The notes below the pieces were generated by a model. The model was given only the letters and a program-made list of their open reading frames with translations, had not been told where the DNA came from and did no database searches. A stretch of 64,000 nt of DNA from Dillenia suffruticosa (lineage: Eukaryota > Streptophyta > Magnoliopsida > Dilleniales > Dilleniaceae): the NCBI GenBank assembly GCA_033439265.1, contig JAVTVX010000019.1, forward strand, positions 9,059,501-9,123,500. The letters run 5' to 3'. Below are positions 30,943-44,076 of the stretch, one piece after another. The first letter of the stretch is position 1. Each line of letters begins with the position of its first letter. The position numbers and the translations under genes are program-made.

Positions 30943-32090
30943 CAGTTATTGGTGGTCAGGTATGAAATGGGAGATTGTGGAGTTTATTGCTCATTGCCTT
31001 GTATGTCAGCAAGCAAAGGCTGAGCACCAGCATCCAGCTGGCACTTTACAGCCCCTTTCCATCCCTGAGTGGAAGTGGGAGCATATCACGATAGATTTCA
31101 TAGTGGGGTTACCGCGGACTTCGGCACAGCATGATGCAATCTGGGTGATAGTTGACCGACTTACTAAGTCTGCACACTTCATCCCGATCAGGAGTGATTA
31201 CTTGCTTGAGGCATTGGCACGCCTCTATATTGATATAATTGTGAGACTTCATGAGGTTCCAGTGTCGATAGTATCAGATCAAGACCCCAAATTTGCATCC
31301 CGTTTTTGGCCCAGTCTACAGGAGGATTTGGGCACTAGACTGAGTTTTAGCATAGCATATCACCCCAAAACAGATGGTTAGTCAGAGAAGACCATTCAGA
31401 CTTTAGAGTATATGCTTAGAGCATGTGTTATGGATTTCCGGGGGAGTTGGGATCGGCATCTTCCGTTAGTGGAGTTCGCCTATAATAATAGCTATCAGGC
31501 GAGCATTGGCATGCCACCTTATGAGGCATTGTATGGGAGGAAGTGTCGTATCCCATTGTGCTAGGATGTGATTGGTGAGTGGCGACTCACCAATGTTGAG
31601 CTGGTAGAGGAGACAAAGGAGAAATGTGGATGAAAGCCGCTCCGGATAGACAGAAATCCTATGCACCTCTAGAGTTCACTGTGGGATACATGGTATTCTT
31701 GAGAATATCCCCCTTAAAGGGAGTCATTCGATTTGGGCAGCGGGAGAAGTTGAGCCACAGGTATTTTGAGCCCTTCCGTATCCTTAAGAGGGTCGGAAGT
31801 GTGGTGTATAAATTGGAGCTGCCAGCAAACCTATCGTGTATTCACGATGTATTCCATGTCTTAGTGTTTAAGAGATATCAGCCAGATCCCTCACACATTT
31901 TAGAGGCTCCGCCAGTTGAGCTTCGAGAGGACTTGAGCTTACCTGTTCAGCCCGTGGCTATTTTGGATCAACAGGTCGGAAATCTATGGAGCAAAGAGGT
32001 TCCTCTTGTTAGGGTTTTGTAGAGGAGCAACCAAGTCGAGGAGGAGACTTGGGAGCCCGAGAAGGCCATGAGGAGATAGCACCTCCAACT
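30943..32090 (+). pseudogene. Gypsy integrase with chromodomain-like end
   Basis: It begins within the zinc-binding domain (YWWSGMKWEI, then CLVCQQAKAEHQHPAG). The D-D-E core is visible as ITIDFIVGLP, SIVSDQDPKF and [31 protein letters not shown] follows, then the GPY/F-like and chromodomain-like end. In-frame TAG stops at 31379 (where relatives have a Gln), 31562 and about 32020 (where relatives have Trp) fit C-to-T decay. The open part 30962-31381 is 139 codons. Nothing upstream of the zinc domain remains. Confidence 0.88.
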
Positions 32091-32149
32091 TTTCTCTATA
32101 TAGTTTCTTTTAGTTTCGAGTATGAAACTTATTTTTTGGGGGTTAGAAA

Positions 32150-35100
32150 TGTAAGATCGATACCTGGTGTATTCATATTTGTACTCTTTTCCCATTCTAT
32201 GTATGATATTACTTATGTTTGATATAGAAATTTCACAAAAAAAAATTTTTCGATAAAACCATCCCCAAACAAATTTCGATTAAAATCGCCGGAAATTAAA
32301 AACTTTCAAATGATTATTGAAGGTCAAATAATGATTAGAGTAGCCTTAAACATGTATGAGAACCTCAAATATAGATAAATATCACTTTATAAAGCTAAAT
32401 CTGGGATTTCTGTAAAATTTCCTTAAAAGCCCTAATGGGACGGTAATAAGCCCCGACAAGACTAACTGACCACATTATGATGCGAAATGGGCTTAGTTAG
32501 ACTTAATATGGGGTAAGGGGTCTAGTGTGTAATTATGAAAATTTTGGGGTCAAAATAGAAATTTTAAAGTTTAAGGGATTTGTTTGCGATACACAATAAC
32601 CTAGAATTAATCTACTAATTTTATTTTCCTAAAACCCTAATTTGGACCAATGAGAGCTTTAAGGTCTTGAGGTGGGGCCCACATATTAAATGTGGGTGTG
32701 AGTTGTAGAGAGCAAAAGAGAAAATGGTGGGTCCCACACGTATAAAAAAATGAATTTTAAAAATAAGAAAGCTATTAATTAATTAAGTAAAGGAGTGGGA
32801 GAGGAAGAGAAAGAGAGGAAACGTGAGAGAGGGAGAGAGAGAATAAGTGACTATTCTGGAATTTATTAGTGAAATCCAAGGGTTTAGATCAACTTTGAAA
32901 CATTTGGATTGTTGAGATTGAATTTATTAAAGTGAATTAAGCTTAAAGGAAAAGATAACACAACCTTAGCCTTCTCATTTTGCCAAAAATCGTGAGGAAC
33001 AAAAGGAAGAACAAAGAAGGCTTTTTTTTTCCTTTCTCCAAAAACCGTGAGCTACTCCTTAAAGGGAGACTTGATCCCTTCAACCAATCTTCAATATTTT
33101 TACATAGATCTTCTCCTTTCAAGCCTTAGTTCAACATATCCAAAAATTAGAAGAAGAGAAGAAGGTTTGCTTGGTGATTCAAGGGTGGAAACCTCGAGGT
33201 ACAAGTGAAGAGATCTATGGGTTCTTCAAATTTTCTTCAACAACTTTAGGTAAGAAAGCTTCCTCTTGTTCCCTAGCGTAACACATATCAATTTGGAGCC
33301 AAAAGGAAATCTCTAACTTGGTGACTCTTTGTTGACCAAAAATTAGGATCAAAGAGGAAAGGAGAGATCCTTGGAGGAGAGGACTTGTTTGAGGCTTGAG
33401 ACATCAAATCTTGAGGCATAAAAAAAAAAAAAATCAATCAAGTAAAAGAATGCTATAATGTGTGCAGAAAATTTCAGCATTTGAAATGTTTGATGTAAGT
33501 CTTGAATGATCACATAATGGGGTGAGAAACCGTAAGGGAACAAGTGCAGAAAAATTCAGAACTTTGGCTATGAAATTGGATGGGTTTTAATGTGATTTTG
33601 AGTGTTAAAATGTGGATTTAATGTACTTGTGTGTGTGCTGGATTTTGGCATTGAAGTATGATGTGTATATATGTATGTAGTGAATGAGTGCATAAAATTT
33701 CTGCACTAGTAGAAGCTAAAAAGGAAGTCATTTTCATGTGAAATATGTAGTGAAATGTAAGAAAAAAATGAAATAGGAAAGTGTGCAGAATTTTGTGATG
33801 TGTTATTGAGTATATGTATGTAAAATTGAGACAAAAAGTGTGTAGGAATATGTGTGTATATATGTACGATTAAGGTTTGGTGGTCTGAAATTGAATGAGG
33901 AAAGAAAGATTTGATGCAAACATTGAACCTTTAGATTTCTGCAAAACAGGGCAAACTGACCAGGCTGTACTCTTTCTGTAATAACATTCTCTGCCTAAAT
34001 GAAAATTGAGTGCGGTTTTCTGCATATGACACTAGAGTTCCATAGCTTTAAAATGAGATGTGATTCATTGAATTCTGAAGAGAATTGGAATTTTTGTGAT
34101 TTTTCAAACTTAGATGTTCTGCAAAAAATACTCTGTTCTGCCCTGTTTTCTTCCATGAACTTGTTCTCAAATTTGAGATGTCTTCTGGTCTAGACCAACC
34201 TTAGCCCTAGTTATAAAATTTGTAGATCTATGTCTTATCAGATAAGAATCACCTCAATCCGACCACTGTGTCAAAAGTTACAGCCATTCTTCTAAAACTC
34301 GTCAGAGGGTCTTCCATTTTCCAACACTAAAAACGGTAGCATTGCACATCCAGCCCTTGTTTGCAAAAACTCAAAGAAGAAAAGTTGTAGATCTCCCTCT
34401 TCACCACTGGCCGTGAAAATTTCAGTCAATTTACATGAGCGAATCAAATGTTATACGAAATCTCCCAAAACTATGCAAATTTTCACTCTGTTTTCAGTCC
34501 CTGATTAACCGCCTTCTTTGTGACCTGTTTCGACCCTTTCTGTACTGAATTAAGAAAACATTTCAACATGAAGGTTGTAGGTATATGTGTCATCTACAAC
34601 ATATCCAAAATGCATTTGAATTGGAGTTGTGTACAACGAGTTATTGCATTTTTACTAAGACAGGACAGAGTGGACGTTTGGAACAGAACTGAGACAAAGA
34701 TTGGTTTTTCTGAAATTCTGCGATTAGAATCTGAAGAAATGTTCAAAATTAAAGTTGTAGTGCTGTCTCTTAGCTTTAAAAGGAAATAGGAAGCATGTGA
34801 TTCGGAGTTGTGTAGTAGAGGTTATGACCATTTTCCCATGACTGCGCAAAGGTGCATATGTGCAAAAACCATGAATAATGAACTATAAGCACATGTTGTG
34901 TTGGGGTGATGAAATGTGTACTAATTGAATGAATTGTAAAGAATATATGATAAGGATGAAGGAAAAAGGGATAGAGCATGCCCTAGGATACCCTAACCTT
35001 AATTTAGAGGAAAGAATTGCTAAAATACAACCTAACCTAGTAAGTTCAAATCATGACACAAATCATCATATATGCATGTGTTGCCATTGTAGGCACATGG

Positions 35101-36565
35101 GTGGTGATCAAACAAGGGGAAATACATTTGACACTTGTGGTACTTGGTAGGGAGTGACTGACCCTCCCATATACTATGAGTGAGATTTATTATATTATGT
35201 GTCTGATACACAATATCATGTTTTAAAATATTTTCTGACGCAAGCATGATTTAATAAATATGTGATGTGAAATTTTCAATGAATTATGAAATGTTTTTGT
35301 GAATTCATGGAGTATCTACAAACATGTTTATACATGTTATATAGGTATCCAAATGAGTTTTAAAATACGAAACCGTGCCATTGTATTTGAGTTATACATG
35401 TTTTATGAAATCATCCTTATGGAAATGATTGACATTGCTTGAGAAATCTAGCATGGCACGTGGTTGATTTGATGATGATATTTTACATAGGCCGAGGGTC
35501 TTAGCATGTGATGATGATAACTTTATGATGGGTAAATCCCATTCCATGGCTACAAATGATGCATGTCTAGGGTGATCCATATTTGCACCCGATACGCTTC
35601 TGTAGAAAGTATCCCACATGACATCAGAAAATGGTAAATGTATTGTGATTCGACACGGTACTAGTCAGGTTGATCCCACAAGGGGGAGGGCTTTGGTCGT
35701 GGTCGGGGTAGAGAGTTTTTCTAACCTATTGCATACAAAACCCCCGATGTGCCTGTCATTGGTCTTGGTCGACCCTTGCCAGGACTGATTTTGGCATATT
35801 CTATTCTAACATAATTTGATTACATGGATGCATATATGTTTGAAATGTATGTGAAAAGAATGATTTATGATAAATTGAGCATTTTACACGATTTCTTACA
35901 ATATGTGGAATTATTGAGAATTTTGATACTCTATTTTTTACCGACACATTGAACACATGATATAAACCCTCTCACTCACTGGGTACTTCCTTGATACTCA
36001 CCCCTCATTTCTTGTAGTGTACAGATATAGCTATAGTGGGACGCATAAAGACTTATCAGTGCACGAGACTTTTGCTGGAGATCGAGGCTATTGATTAGGT
36101 ACTCGATATGATATTGGGAAGGATTTGCCAATGAAATTGTATAATTGTGTATTGGGATTGTAGATAGACCATTATGTATAAAAAGGAATGGCTATATGTA
36201 AATTTATGTGTATCTTATTGAAACTCTCAATTCTATTCTATTGCATTGAGACATGATTTGTACTATTGTGTTATTTACTTTGAGAAACGTGTCATGTTCT
36301 AGAAGTGTCTTTTAGGTTCACTCGGTACCACCTCTAAATCACAGGAGGGGTAACTGGCGACTGTTCATACCTTTGACAGGGATTGGATGATCTAAGGAGA
36401 TTGTTGATTGTGGCCGGGCTGGCCTATGAATATAGATATGTGACAGGTCGATATATGGTATTTGATAGACTTCCAACTTATGGGGAGGTTCTGCTCATTT
36501 AGTTATACAAAGTCAACATCCAGGATAACGGGCGACTATTCACGACTCCGGTTCAGGGTGTGACA
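32150..36565 (+). repeat. Gypsy 3' LTR, 4.4 kb
   Basis: It starts TGTAAGATC after a G-rich tract (TTTTTTGGGGGTTAGAAA) that serves as a polypurine-like tract, and ends GTGTGACA. The terminal 200 bp resemble the end of the solo LTR at 9503. It includes a GA-rich stretch at about 32790-32850 and a degenerate internal repeat at 34215-34860. The several 60-90 codon frames inside it show no domain and are incidental. Confidence 0.83.
34215..34860 (+). repeat. Degenerate internal repeat in the gypsy LTR, 165-190 bp period
   Basis: A block of the form AA(A/G)(G/T)TTGTAG(A/G)T followed by a CTCT/CTTC-like part, a GAATTGGAGTTGTGT-like part and a GTTA...CATTTT part recurs at about 34217, 34383, 34570 and 34752. 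The spacing is about 166, 187 and 182 bp. Units are strongly diverged. An earlier, more degraded unit may lie at 33990-34180. Confidence 0.55.
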
Positions 36566-36570
36566 AGGGC

Positions 36571-36658
36571 TATTAGGGATCTCTACATGCAGAGTCGTTA
36601 CTTTGCTCATACTTTGCTCAAGCATATGTGGAGACTGCTTGTGACATGGTGCAATCGC
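36571..36658. other. Unassigned 88-bp segment at the duplication junction
   Basis: This lies between the gypsy target duplication and the start of copy 2. It is open in one plus frame (AIRDLYMQSRYF then LLKHMWRLL) but too short to identify. It may be a scrap of the DNA into which the gypsy element inserted. Confidence 0.35.
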
Positions 36659-37143
36659 ATGATAAAAGCTGATTTTTATTAACACTTATCTAACCATCTA
36701 GATTCAGGACATGCTCCAACGGTGACCAAAAGTGTCGGCATAGGTCTATCCCAATTGGTGCATAACCAATTAAATGCCTATCCGTCAGAGAAGATTTTAT
36801 CGATGGTTTTATTACCTTTAGCTAATGGTTTTCCTCCATCTTTATAATGCATTTCTTTTGTAGTGTATGAGTAGATGTTTTCCAATAGAGAAGGTGAATC
36901 TTCCTTCCCCTTGTCTGACATAAGTAAATTCCTCTGTCCATTTATTTGATAAATTCCCTCATAGCTTAAAAACTTTTGTTGTTGAAATTAAAAAAAAAAA
37001 AGTGTTGTTCGGTTACGATTAATAATCAAGAAAATGAGGAGAAAATACGATAGTACCCATTTGCATAAACAAAATTAATTTATTGTTTAAACAAGCTTAT
37101 TCATACTAATAGTAAAAAATTTTTACTTTCAGGTTTGTAGAAA

Positions 37144-37248
37144 ATGGTGAGAAAATCCACTGTTGGCACAGTAAATCTAATTTATCTTGTGGTTTTATAT
37201 GCAGAGCTATCCCTTTGTGTAGATGCAACCCCACAGATATCCAATTAA
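37144..37248 (+). CDS. Possible signal-peptide mini-ORF (copy 2)
   Basis: Same 34 codons as 2511-2615 with no change, including the pyrimidine tract and CAG upstream. Conservation between such young copies is not evidence of selection. Confidence 0.28.
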   Translation: MVRKSTVGTVNLIYLVVLYAELSLCVDATPQISN

Positions 37249-37742
37249 CCAAAACAAAAGACTAAAAGACTAGAGTGAAAATTTCAATAAAAAAAAAAAT
37301 CTTGTTTAAAAGAAAGAAACATTTTAACTAATTTTTCTATAAAAAGAGAACTATTGGGCCTAGTTTTATTAAAATAATAATAAAAAAAAGTAAGCTTTAT
37401 AGAGAGATTTTAAAATTGATATGCTTAGACTAGTTTAACATAATTTATTTTTTTTAGAGAGACAATTGATGGGTGATGTTCTGGAGTGAGGAAAACTAAT
37501 TTATATTCTTCTTCTTCTTCTTCTTCATTTATAAGTGATAGAAATCAAAAACTAATATCATGAACGCTAGGATGGTAAAAACTTTTACTCTTTAAGATAT
37601 TGGTTTAAATGTTTTTTTCCCTTGGTACAAATGTGGTATGCGAGGAAAATTTAGCAGGTAACAATTATAAGGATAATATTTCGAAGAGTAAATATTATCT
37701 CATATTTTTCAAGTAAATATTTCAAAGAGTTAAAAGTTAGAT
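37249..37742. other. AT-rich intergenic DNA with a (CTT)n microsatellite (copy 2)
   Basis: Counterpart of 2616-3109. No gene is recognised. Confidence 0.6.
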
Positions 37743-38593
37743 GGAAAATGTTAGATATTATGATCAACTTAATTTATATTTTTCTCTCTAAATATATTTA
37801 TTTCATATTTTTTTCTTTAAAAACTCATAATCAAATTTAGCATCTCTTTCTAAAATTAAGCACCAAATTTTCTCTCTCTAAAAGAATAAATTATTTTCAA
37901 TTTTATTTATCTAAACTCGTTGATTTTAGATCTTTTTTTCCGTTTAGAAAACTAAATTTGATTTTTTCTCTAAAAAATATTTTTCATACTAAGTGCTTTG
38001 ATTTTAATTTTTTTTAACTAAAATGACTAAATTTAGATTTTCTCTCTCTAAAAGTAAATATATAAATTATCTTTCTTTTTAAAAGTTAAATTACTTTAAA
38101 TATTGTTCTTCTAATTATATTTATTTTTAATTTTCTCTATCTTAAAAGACTAAATTTAACTTTTATTTCTGTAAAACAAAGCACGTTATTTTTTTCTTTC
38201 TATCAAAAATTAATTTATTTCAAATTTTCTCTGTATCAATGCATTTCTTCTGATTTTTTTAAATACCAAATTTAGTGGTTCTCTCTTTAAAACTAAATAT
38301 AATAATTTTCTCTCTAAAAAAATCAATTTAATTCTCTATAAACGATTTGATTTTAAATTTTATCTCTCTAAAACATCACATTTTAGTTTTTTCTCATTAA
38401 AACAAAGTCCATTCATTTCATCTCTCTAAAAAAATCAATTTAATTGATATTTTCTCACCTTAAAAATATTGATTAATATTTTCATTTTTGCACCCTAAAA
38501 TTAAGAACATTAATTTTTTTGTACTAAAGGTTAATTTAATTTATATTTCTCACTCTAAACATATATATTTTACATTATCTTTGACTAAAATTA
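37743..38593. repeat. Degenerate CTCTCTAAAA-rich tract (copy 2)
   Basis: Same tract as 3110-3960, with no length change seen. Confidence 0.6.
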
Positions 38594-38786
38594 TTAAATT
38601 TCCTTTTTCTCTCTTGGAAACAATGGACTTTGAAATACAACTTAGAAGAGGTGAATAAATTATTTTGAGCTTTTGAAAGAAATTTTCCGACGAATTTTGG
38701 GATCAAAGTTGAGTTTCGAACATGATTTATGAAATGACCAGAAAATAGAGCAAGAGCAAAAGGAAATAGGACACCAATATAGGTTT

Positions 38787-39095
38787 CTCCAAGATAGTGT
38801 CTCAGCCCTTCTCGGCGGTTGCCAACCAATTAATAAACTTAACGATCCTCATGTCGTAGAGATTGCAGAATTTGCAGTGAGTGAGATCAACAAACAATTC
38901 AAGAAACAACCTTTAAAATTAAAATCAATTGACCAAGGTTGTTCTCAAGTGGTTGCAGGCATAAGTTATCGGCTTCATATATCAACCATGGAGACACCAG
39001 GTAATGGTTTAATCAAAAAATTTAAGGCAATTGTTTGGGAGAAGGCTGGGTCAGGTGACAAGAAACTCATATCTTTCAAGCCTATTAATGGCTAA
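38787..39095 (+). pseudogene. 5'-truncated phytocystatin (copy 2)
   Basis: Identical in translation to the fragment at 4154-4462. QVVAG, the helix motif and the second-loop tryptophan are present; the start codon, signal peptide and promoter are absent. Together with the intact genes there are four cystatin copies in the window, two intact and two truncated. Confidence 0.85.
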
Positions 39096-39423
39096 GTTCA
39101 GTGCTATGTCCCTTGGAATAATTAACTTGTATCTTTTTAGTCATTGTGTTGTTTTTGAGACTTTTGCTTTGGTAAAATAATAAATGAGTTTCATTTTATT
39201 GTGGTGAAGCATATGATTACAACCATTCATGGTTTTTTTCATTTTAGTATGACTGTCCAAAACAATTTCCCTTGTGGTTTTTTGATTAGTGGTGGCATAT
39301 AGAGTTATTCACCCAAATATATTCTCTACCAATTAAACAATCTTTTGAAATCTAGTCAAAACAACTTAAAACCTTTTTTTATAACAAAGAAATCCATTTC
39401 CACATTGATTTTAACATACCATG
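39096..39423 (+). other. 3' flank of the truncated cystatin (copy 2)
   Basis: Counterpart of 4463-4790, including AATAAA at 39179-39184. No other feature. Confidence 0.55.
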
Positions 39424-39442
39424 AATATTTTGCCAGACCTAT

Positions 39443-40366
39443 CAGCTTACCCAAATCTTTCCACAACCCTTTCCTTTATCCTTAGTCAGGGACTTCAAAA
39501 TCAAATGGTGGTCCCAATTTTCCGTTGAAAAATGTTCCATTGAAAACATTAAACAATTCTTCACATCAACAAGGCACTCCAAACAGCAATCGCTCAAATT
39601 CCACCGACACCTCCAGAAACTCACATGTTTATGGAAATGCTAGAAGGAAAAAGAAAAGAAATTCAACAAAATCCAACAATTCAGTAAAGACAAAAAATTG
39701 CTACAATTTCTAGCAAATGAGAAAGATTTGTTAAATTATTTTGCAGACAAGGATAAAAACAAAAAGGAAAAAGACAAAGACAAAGTATCACAAGCATCAT
39801 CTGAATCCACAAACGAATGTGATCAAGTCTTACAAGACTCACAAGATCCCTATGATTTCTAAACAGAAAAATGGTTAAGGCATCATCACGAATAAAGAAG
39901 ACATTTTCTCAGGAAGCTAAAATTCTCAGACAACAGTTCAAGAATGAAAGGACAAATGTTTTTTATCAATTCAACCAGAAAGACAATGTCTTCCTAAGCA
40001 TTGGATATTCCATTGGCATGGACATCAGGGAAAATAATTATGACATCTTCCAAATGGACAAAATAAAAATTAGAACAATAATAAATTTGGTACTCACCAA
40101 ACAAATCCAGAAAAAGTTTTTACGAAAAAACATTTTAAAATGGTGGCATAAAAATATTGTTGACCACTATTCACAAGAAAAATAATTCAAGAATGGGGAC
40201 ATCTAAATTATTACCCTCATCTCATTATTCCACAAGAAAACTCATTGATTAACAACTGGCAGATTCAGGAAGGCCCGAGTTCTGTTCCCATCAATCTACA
40301 AGAATGGTTATCTACAAACTCAGATAGTTCCAACAATGATAGTGACTCTCCACCAAGCATCAATTA
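39443..40366 (+). pseudogene. Remnant ORF upstream of the promoter block (left arm, copy 2)
   Basis: Counterpart of 4810-5733. The open part 39871-40185 encodes the same 104 residues as 5238-5552. Protein family not recognised. Upstream parts carry the same stops. Confidence 0.45.
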
Positions 40367-40557
40367 AAATGAGCCCATTAATTTATGTCAACATAGAATT
40401 TTTCCTTATCCACCTTACTCTTAGAGATAAGTGGCAGATTGTGGCAGACAACATCGACAAATGGAAGACAGAAGCAAAAACAAGGACAATCATCATTGAC
40501 AACTTTTGACTAAAGCACAACAAAACAAAAGAACTTTGATCAAAGCAAGGAATCCAC

Positions 40558-40782
40558 TTTATAAAAGCAGCAATCATGAGGGATGACTCATCTACAATTA
40601 TGCAAAGCTATCCGATTCCACACAACATGGTAATATAGCTATGCACTTCAAACAATTATGTAATACAGTTTAATTTTCCTTCTATTTAAGTTTAAATGTT
40701 TGTATCAAAGGAAGCATCGAGTGTTTTAAGAATTCTCCTTGTACAAAACTCTGTAAAGACCTTTCGGTGTGTTTTCAATAAA
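40558..40782 (+). promoter_or_regulatory. Pararetrovirus-like promoter and poly(A) block (left arm, copy 2)
   Basis: TATA box TTTATAAAAG at 40558-40567 and AATAAA at 40777-40782, same spacing as in copy 1. One A-to-G change lies between them. Confidence 0.5.
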
Positions 40783-40922
40783 AATTTGAGGAATTTCACA
40801 ACTCTGTAAGTCTCTTATTCTTATCACAAATTTAAATTAATTTTTATTTACAATCTTGCATTACAAACTATTTTACTACTATTTTATACTGTTTTATGAT
40901 CATGCTCCCCTTTTTGGAATGA

Positions 40923-42378
40923 ATTTGTGAGAAAATAATTTTTCCGAAAATGGTTCAATCCAATCCTTAGAGGATAAAACTTGCTTTATTTGTAACTTTA
41001 AAAATGAAATTTGACCATAAGGGTCTTTGTTGTGAGTATTAAGAGCGGATTGTGAGATTTAGACTTATTATATTTTGTTGTTCTTCTCTTTGGTTTATAA
41101 ATTTGATATTGTGGTCTTTTAGACTTTTTATGCTTAGCAGAGGGTGCTTGTATTTTATCCATACCAAAAGCCTCACAAAAACATCCTAATTCTTGTCGAG
41201 TATATTTTTTACTTGTATATTTAGATTATAACTTTAATTTAGAATATAAAAATAATCCTTCTTTTTGTATGAAAGAAAATAATTGTCCATAAGTAATATT
41301 TTTAAATGGTATATCATCTCTTCCTATTGCTTCTCTTAATTTGTTCATTATTCATTTTCCAAATAATTTTGGTAGTCCAACTATGATTCTTTCTTTCCAA
41401 AATGATTGATTGCACTCGGTTATTCTTAAAACTTGGGTTATAAAAACATCTTTGTACCATCTATAGTTGGATAAAGTTAGGTATCATAAATTTGTTAAAA
41501 CTAATTTGGAGCTTATAGTTGGTTCATTAGGGTTTCCTACAAAATGCATTGCTATTGTATGAGTTAATGTTTCTATGGTATCTGATTTTTCTTGTTGAAA
41601 TCCCTCTTCATCTATATATGTTTCTATATGTTGTAAAATGTTTGTTCTATCTTGAGCGGATAAAGCATTACTCCACCAATACTTTAATTGTCCTGTAAAT
41701 CCTTGGACTAAATTGGCTGCTATATCTGTGTCTCCTAAATGTCTAATGGTATAAGCAGCTTGAGCCATACACATTTGTTGTAATAAATTGAGTATTTCAT
41801 ATTCTAATCTACCATCAATATTCCATTCATATATTGCATCTCCTAAGAATTTTGTGGTAACAAAATCTTTTCTTTCTTTGTATTGGATGTCTATTGGGGA
41901 TGGTCTTGAATAGTAATTTTTTGAAAAGTTTTTAAAATATCTAGTTTTGATTTTGTTCATTTGATTTTGTTGTGGGTCTGAATCATATTCCTATTCTCCT
42001 TGTTCGATCATGGAAATTCTGGGTTTACTTGTAGATGTTTCAGAAGGTTTTATTTGTAAAAATGTTGGCACTAAATTGATCTTTTGTTCGTCCATTGATG
42101 AAGTTTTAAAATGTGATGCTGAAATGTTATGGGGAAACCTTTGTCCTTCTAATTGCAAATGATTTATTTTTGTCATTATATGTTCTAATTGTGTTCCTAT
42201 ATGGTTTAAAGATTGATTACTATAATTATTTTATTCATATATCTTTTTAATATCTTCTAAATTGATTGGTGGTGAATCTGGTTCTCTTACTTTTATAAAG
42301 GGTGTTCCTAATACTTCTCTAGCTTTTGTAGGCATTATTATGGTTTCTAATGGCGGATTTACTAAGGTTATAGAAGTA
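40923..42378 (-). pseudogene. Endogenous pararetrovirus-like coat/gag-like region (copy 2)
   Basis: The minus frame 41960-41484 is identical in translation to 7327-6851 (GFTGQLKYWW, AMHFVGNP). It has the same broken ends, and no knuckle, protease or RT. The CACTA-like element follows at 42382. Confidence 0.65.
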
Positions 42379-42381
42379 TTT

Positions 42382-43565
42382 CACAACAAAAAAAGACGAA
42401 ATTTATTTTCGTCCCTGAATCTGGGACGAAATATTTTTTTTTTTCGCTACAATCTACGACGAAATAATGATTTCATCACTAAATTTTCGATAAATATATA
42501 TTTTCGTAGCAATTTGTAGTAAATTTAACGAAAAATAATTTTTTTCTTTACGATTTTTGCAACAATACTTATGGTTTCTGATAATTAAACTCTTTGAATA
42601 CACTAAAATAAAAACTAAATCGATAAATTATTAATAATATTAGCGTATTATGATATAATTATAAAAAAATATTCAATGTATTGATTATTATTTAACAAGT
42701 ATTTCTACTTTAACTCTTCATTTACTTAATCGAATATTTAAACAAATATATAAAATAAAGTTATCAGTGTTATAAATGAAAATTTTAACAGATAATGAAT
42801 AAAAAATGAATATACTAATAATAATTTTTGTAACAAATTAAAAGATAATATATTATGACTCTTTTATATAAATAGACAATGAATAAAAGATTTTATTTAA
42901 TATTTTTTGAACATTTTAAGATTGTTATACGCTCTAAGTGTATAACACCGTTTTCAAATCATTTTTTATATTAGAAAATGTTTATCATACTAAAAAATGT
43001 ATCTAATTACTGAAAAATAAATTTTAACGACGACTTTTGTCCTAAATGTTTTGCGACAAAATTAGCAACAAATAATCAAATTTCTTGCGACGAATATAAA
43101 TATTCGTCGCAAATTTAGGGACAAAATCATTTTCATCCCAAATTTAGCGACGAATTGAGAAGTTCGTCCCAATAATTTTGGACAAATTTTTAATTCGTCC
43201 CTAATTTAGGGACGAATTTCGTTTTCGTCCCTAATTTTGGGATGAATTTCGTCTTCGTCGCAAATTTAGGGACGATTTTTGAAATTCGTGACAAAATTTG
43301 TGATGAATTTTGATATTCGTCGCAAATGTAGCAACGAAATATTTTTTCGTCGCAAATGTGCAACGAATTTTGCTTCAAATAATTTTCGTCACAAATTTGC
43401 GACGAATTTTGTAACAAAAAAGTTTTTTGTTGCTAAATTTGCGACGAAAATATTTTTGTTGCTAAAATTATGGCTAATTAGCGACGATAACATTTTTTGT
43501 TGCTAAATTTGTTGCAGATTGGCGACGAATAATTTTGGTCGCTAAATTCCGCTTTTTTTGTAGTG
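42382..43565. mobile_element. CACTA-type non-autonomous DNA transposon (copy 2)
   Basis: Same ends (CACAACAAAAAAAG and CACTACAAAAAAAG) and TTT duplications as in copy 1. It is 1184 bp because the hairpin array has two fewer 30-bp units. At about 43087 the text reads TTGCGACGAA where copy 1 has TTGCGCGAA, so copy 2 keeps the more regular hairpin there. Confidence 0.75.
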
Positions 43566-43568
43566 TTT

Positions 43569-44076
43569 GTTGTGGCAACTTTTAATTTTTTATATAAACT
43601 TGTATTTACTTCTATCAAAGGTGATTCATAAGTTTTTAATAAATTGTTTTTCATTAAATATGTTTTTATCCAACTAAATAATAATTGATTAGATTTCTTT
43701 TATAACATTTCTTCTTCCCATAATTGTTTTAATCCTTGTTGTATTTTTTCATCTAATTGCTCAAACCATTGTCTCTCTTATTCAAAATATTTTAAATTAT
43801 ATCCTTCTTCTATATTCATAACCTGGTGTCCATTGTTTATTTTTATTTATGGTATCTATATAATGACTTTCAACTCGGGATGGCGATGGTGAAGGAGGTG
43901 GAGAATTACTGGGTTCAATTGGTTCAGCTATAGGGGTTCTATATCTAATGTATGTTTCTTCTTGTGTATTAACAGGATTTATTGGAATTAATGAAGTTGA
44001 TCTTCTTGTTGCTTCTAATTTTATGGTAGGTAATGTAGTTGTTGAAGATGCTTCTGATGATTTCCTAGACGGTTCC
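43569..44076 (-). pseudogene. Pararetrovirus-like linker region (copy 2)
   Basis: Counterpart of 8995-9502, between the CACTA-like element and the solo LTR. Same proline-rich and Glu/Lys-rich stretches with stops. Confidence 0.45.

Larger units (their letters stand above)
30518..36565 (+). mobile_element. Internally deleted Ty3/gypsy element with 4.4-kb 3' LTR
   Basis: The element starts TGTAACACC at 30518 and ends GTGTGACA at 36565, flanked by AGGGT (30513-30517) and AGGGC (36566-36570), a 5-bp duplication with one change. Only about 425 bp of the 5' LTR remain, joined directly to the integrase. gag, protease, RT and RNase H are gone. The integrase leads into a chromodomain-like end (VEEETWEPEKAM), which points to the Tekay/Del chromovirus group. 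It lies between the two duplicated blocks; whether a second copy lies beyond 64000 is unknown. Confidence 0.85.
38787..40910 (+). repeat. Left arm of the inverted repeat (copy 2)
   Basis: Counterpart of 4154-6277. It pairs with the reverse complement of 47874-56874 minus the copia element. It keeps the unoccupied copia target near 39953. Confidence 0.9.
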
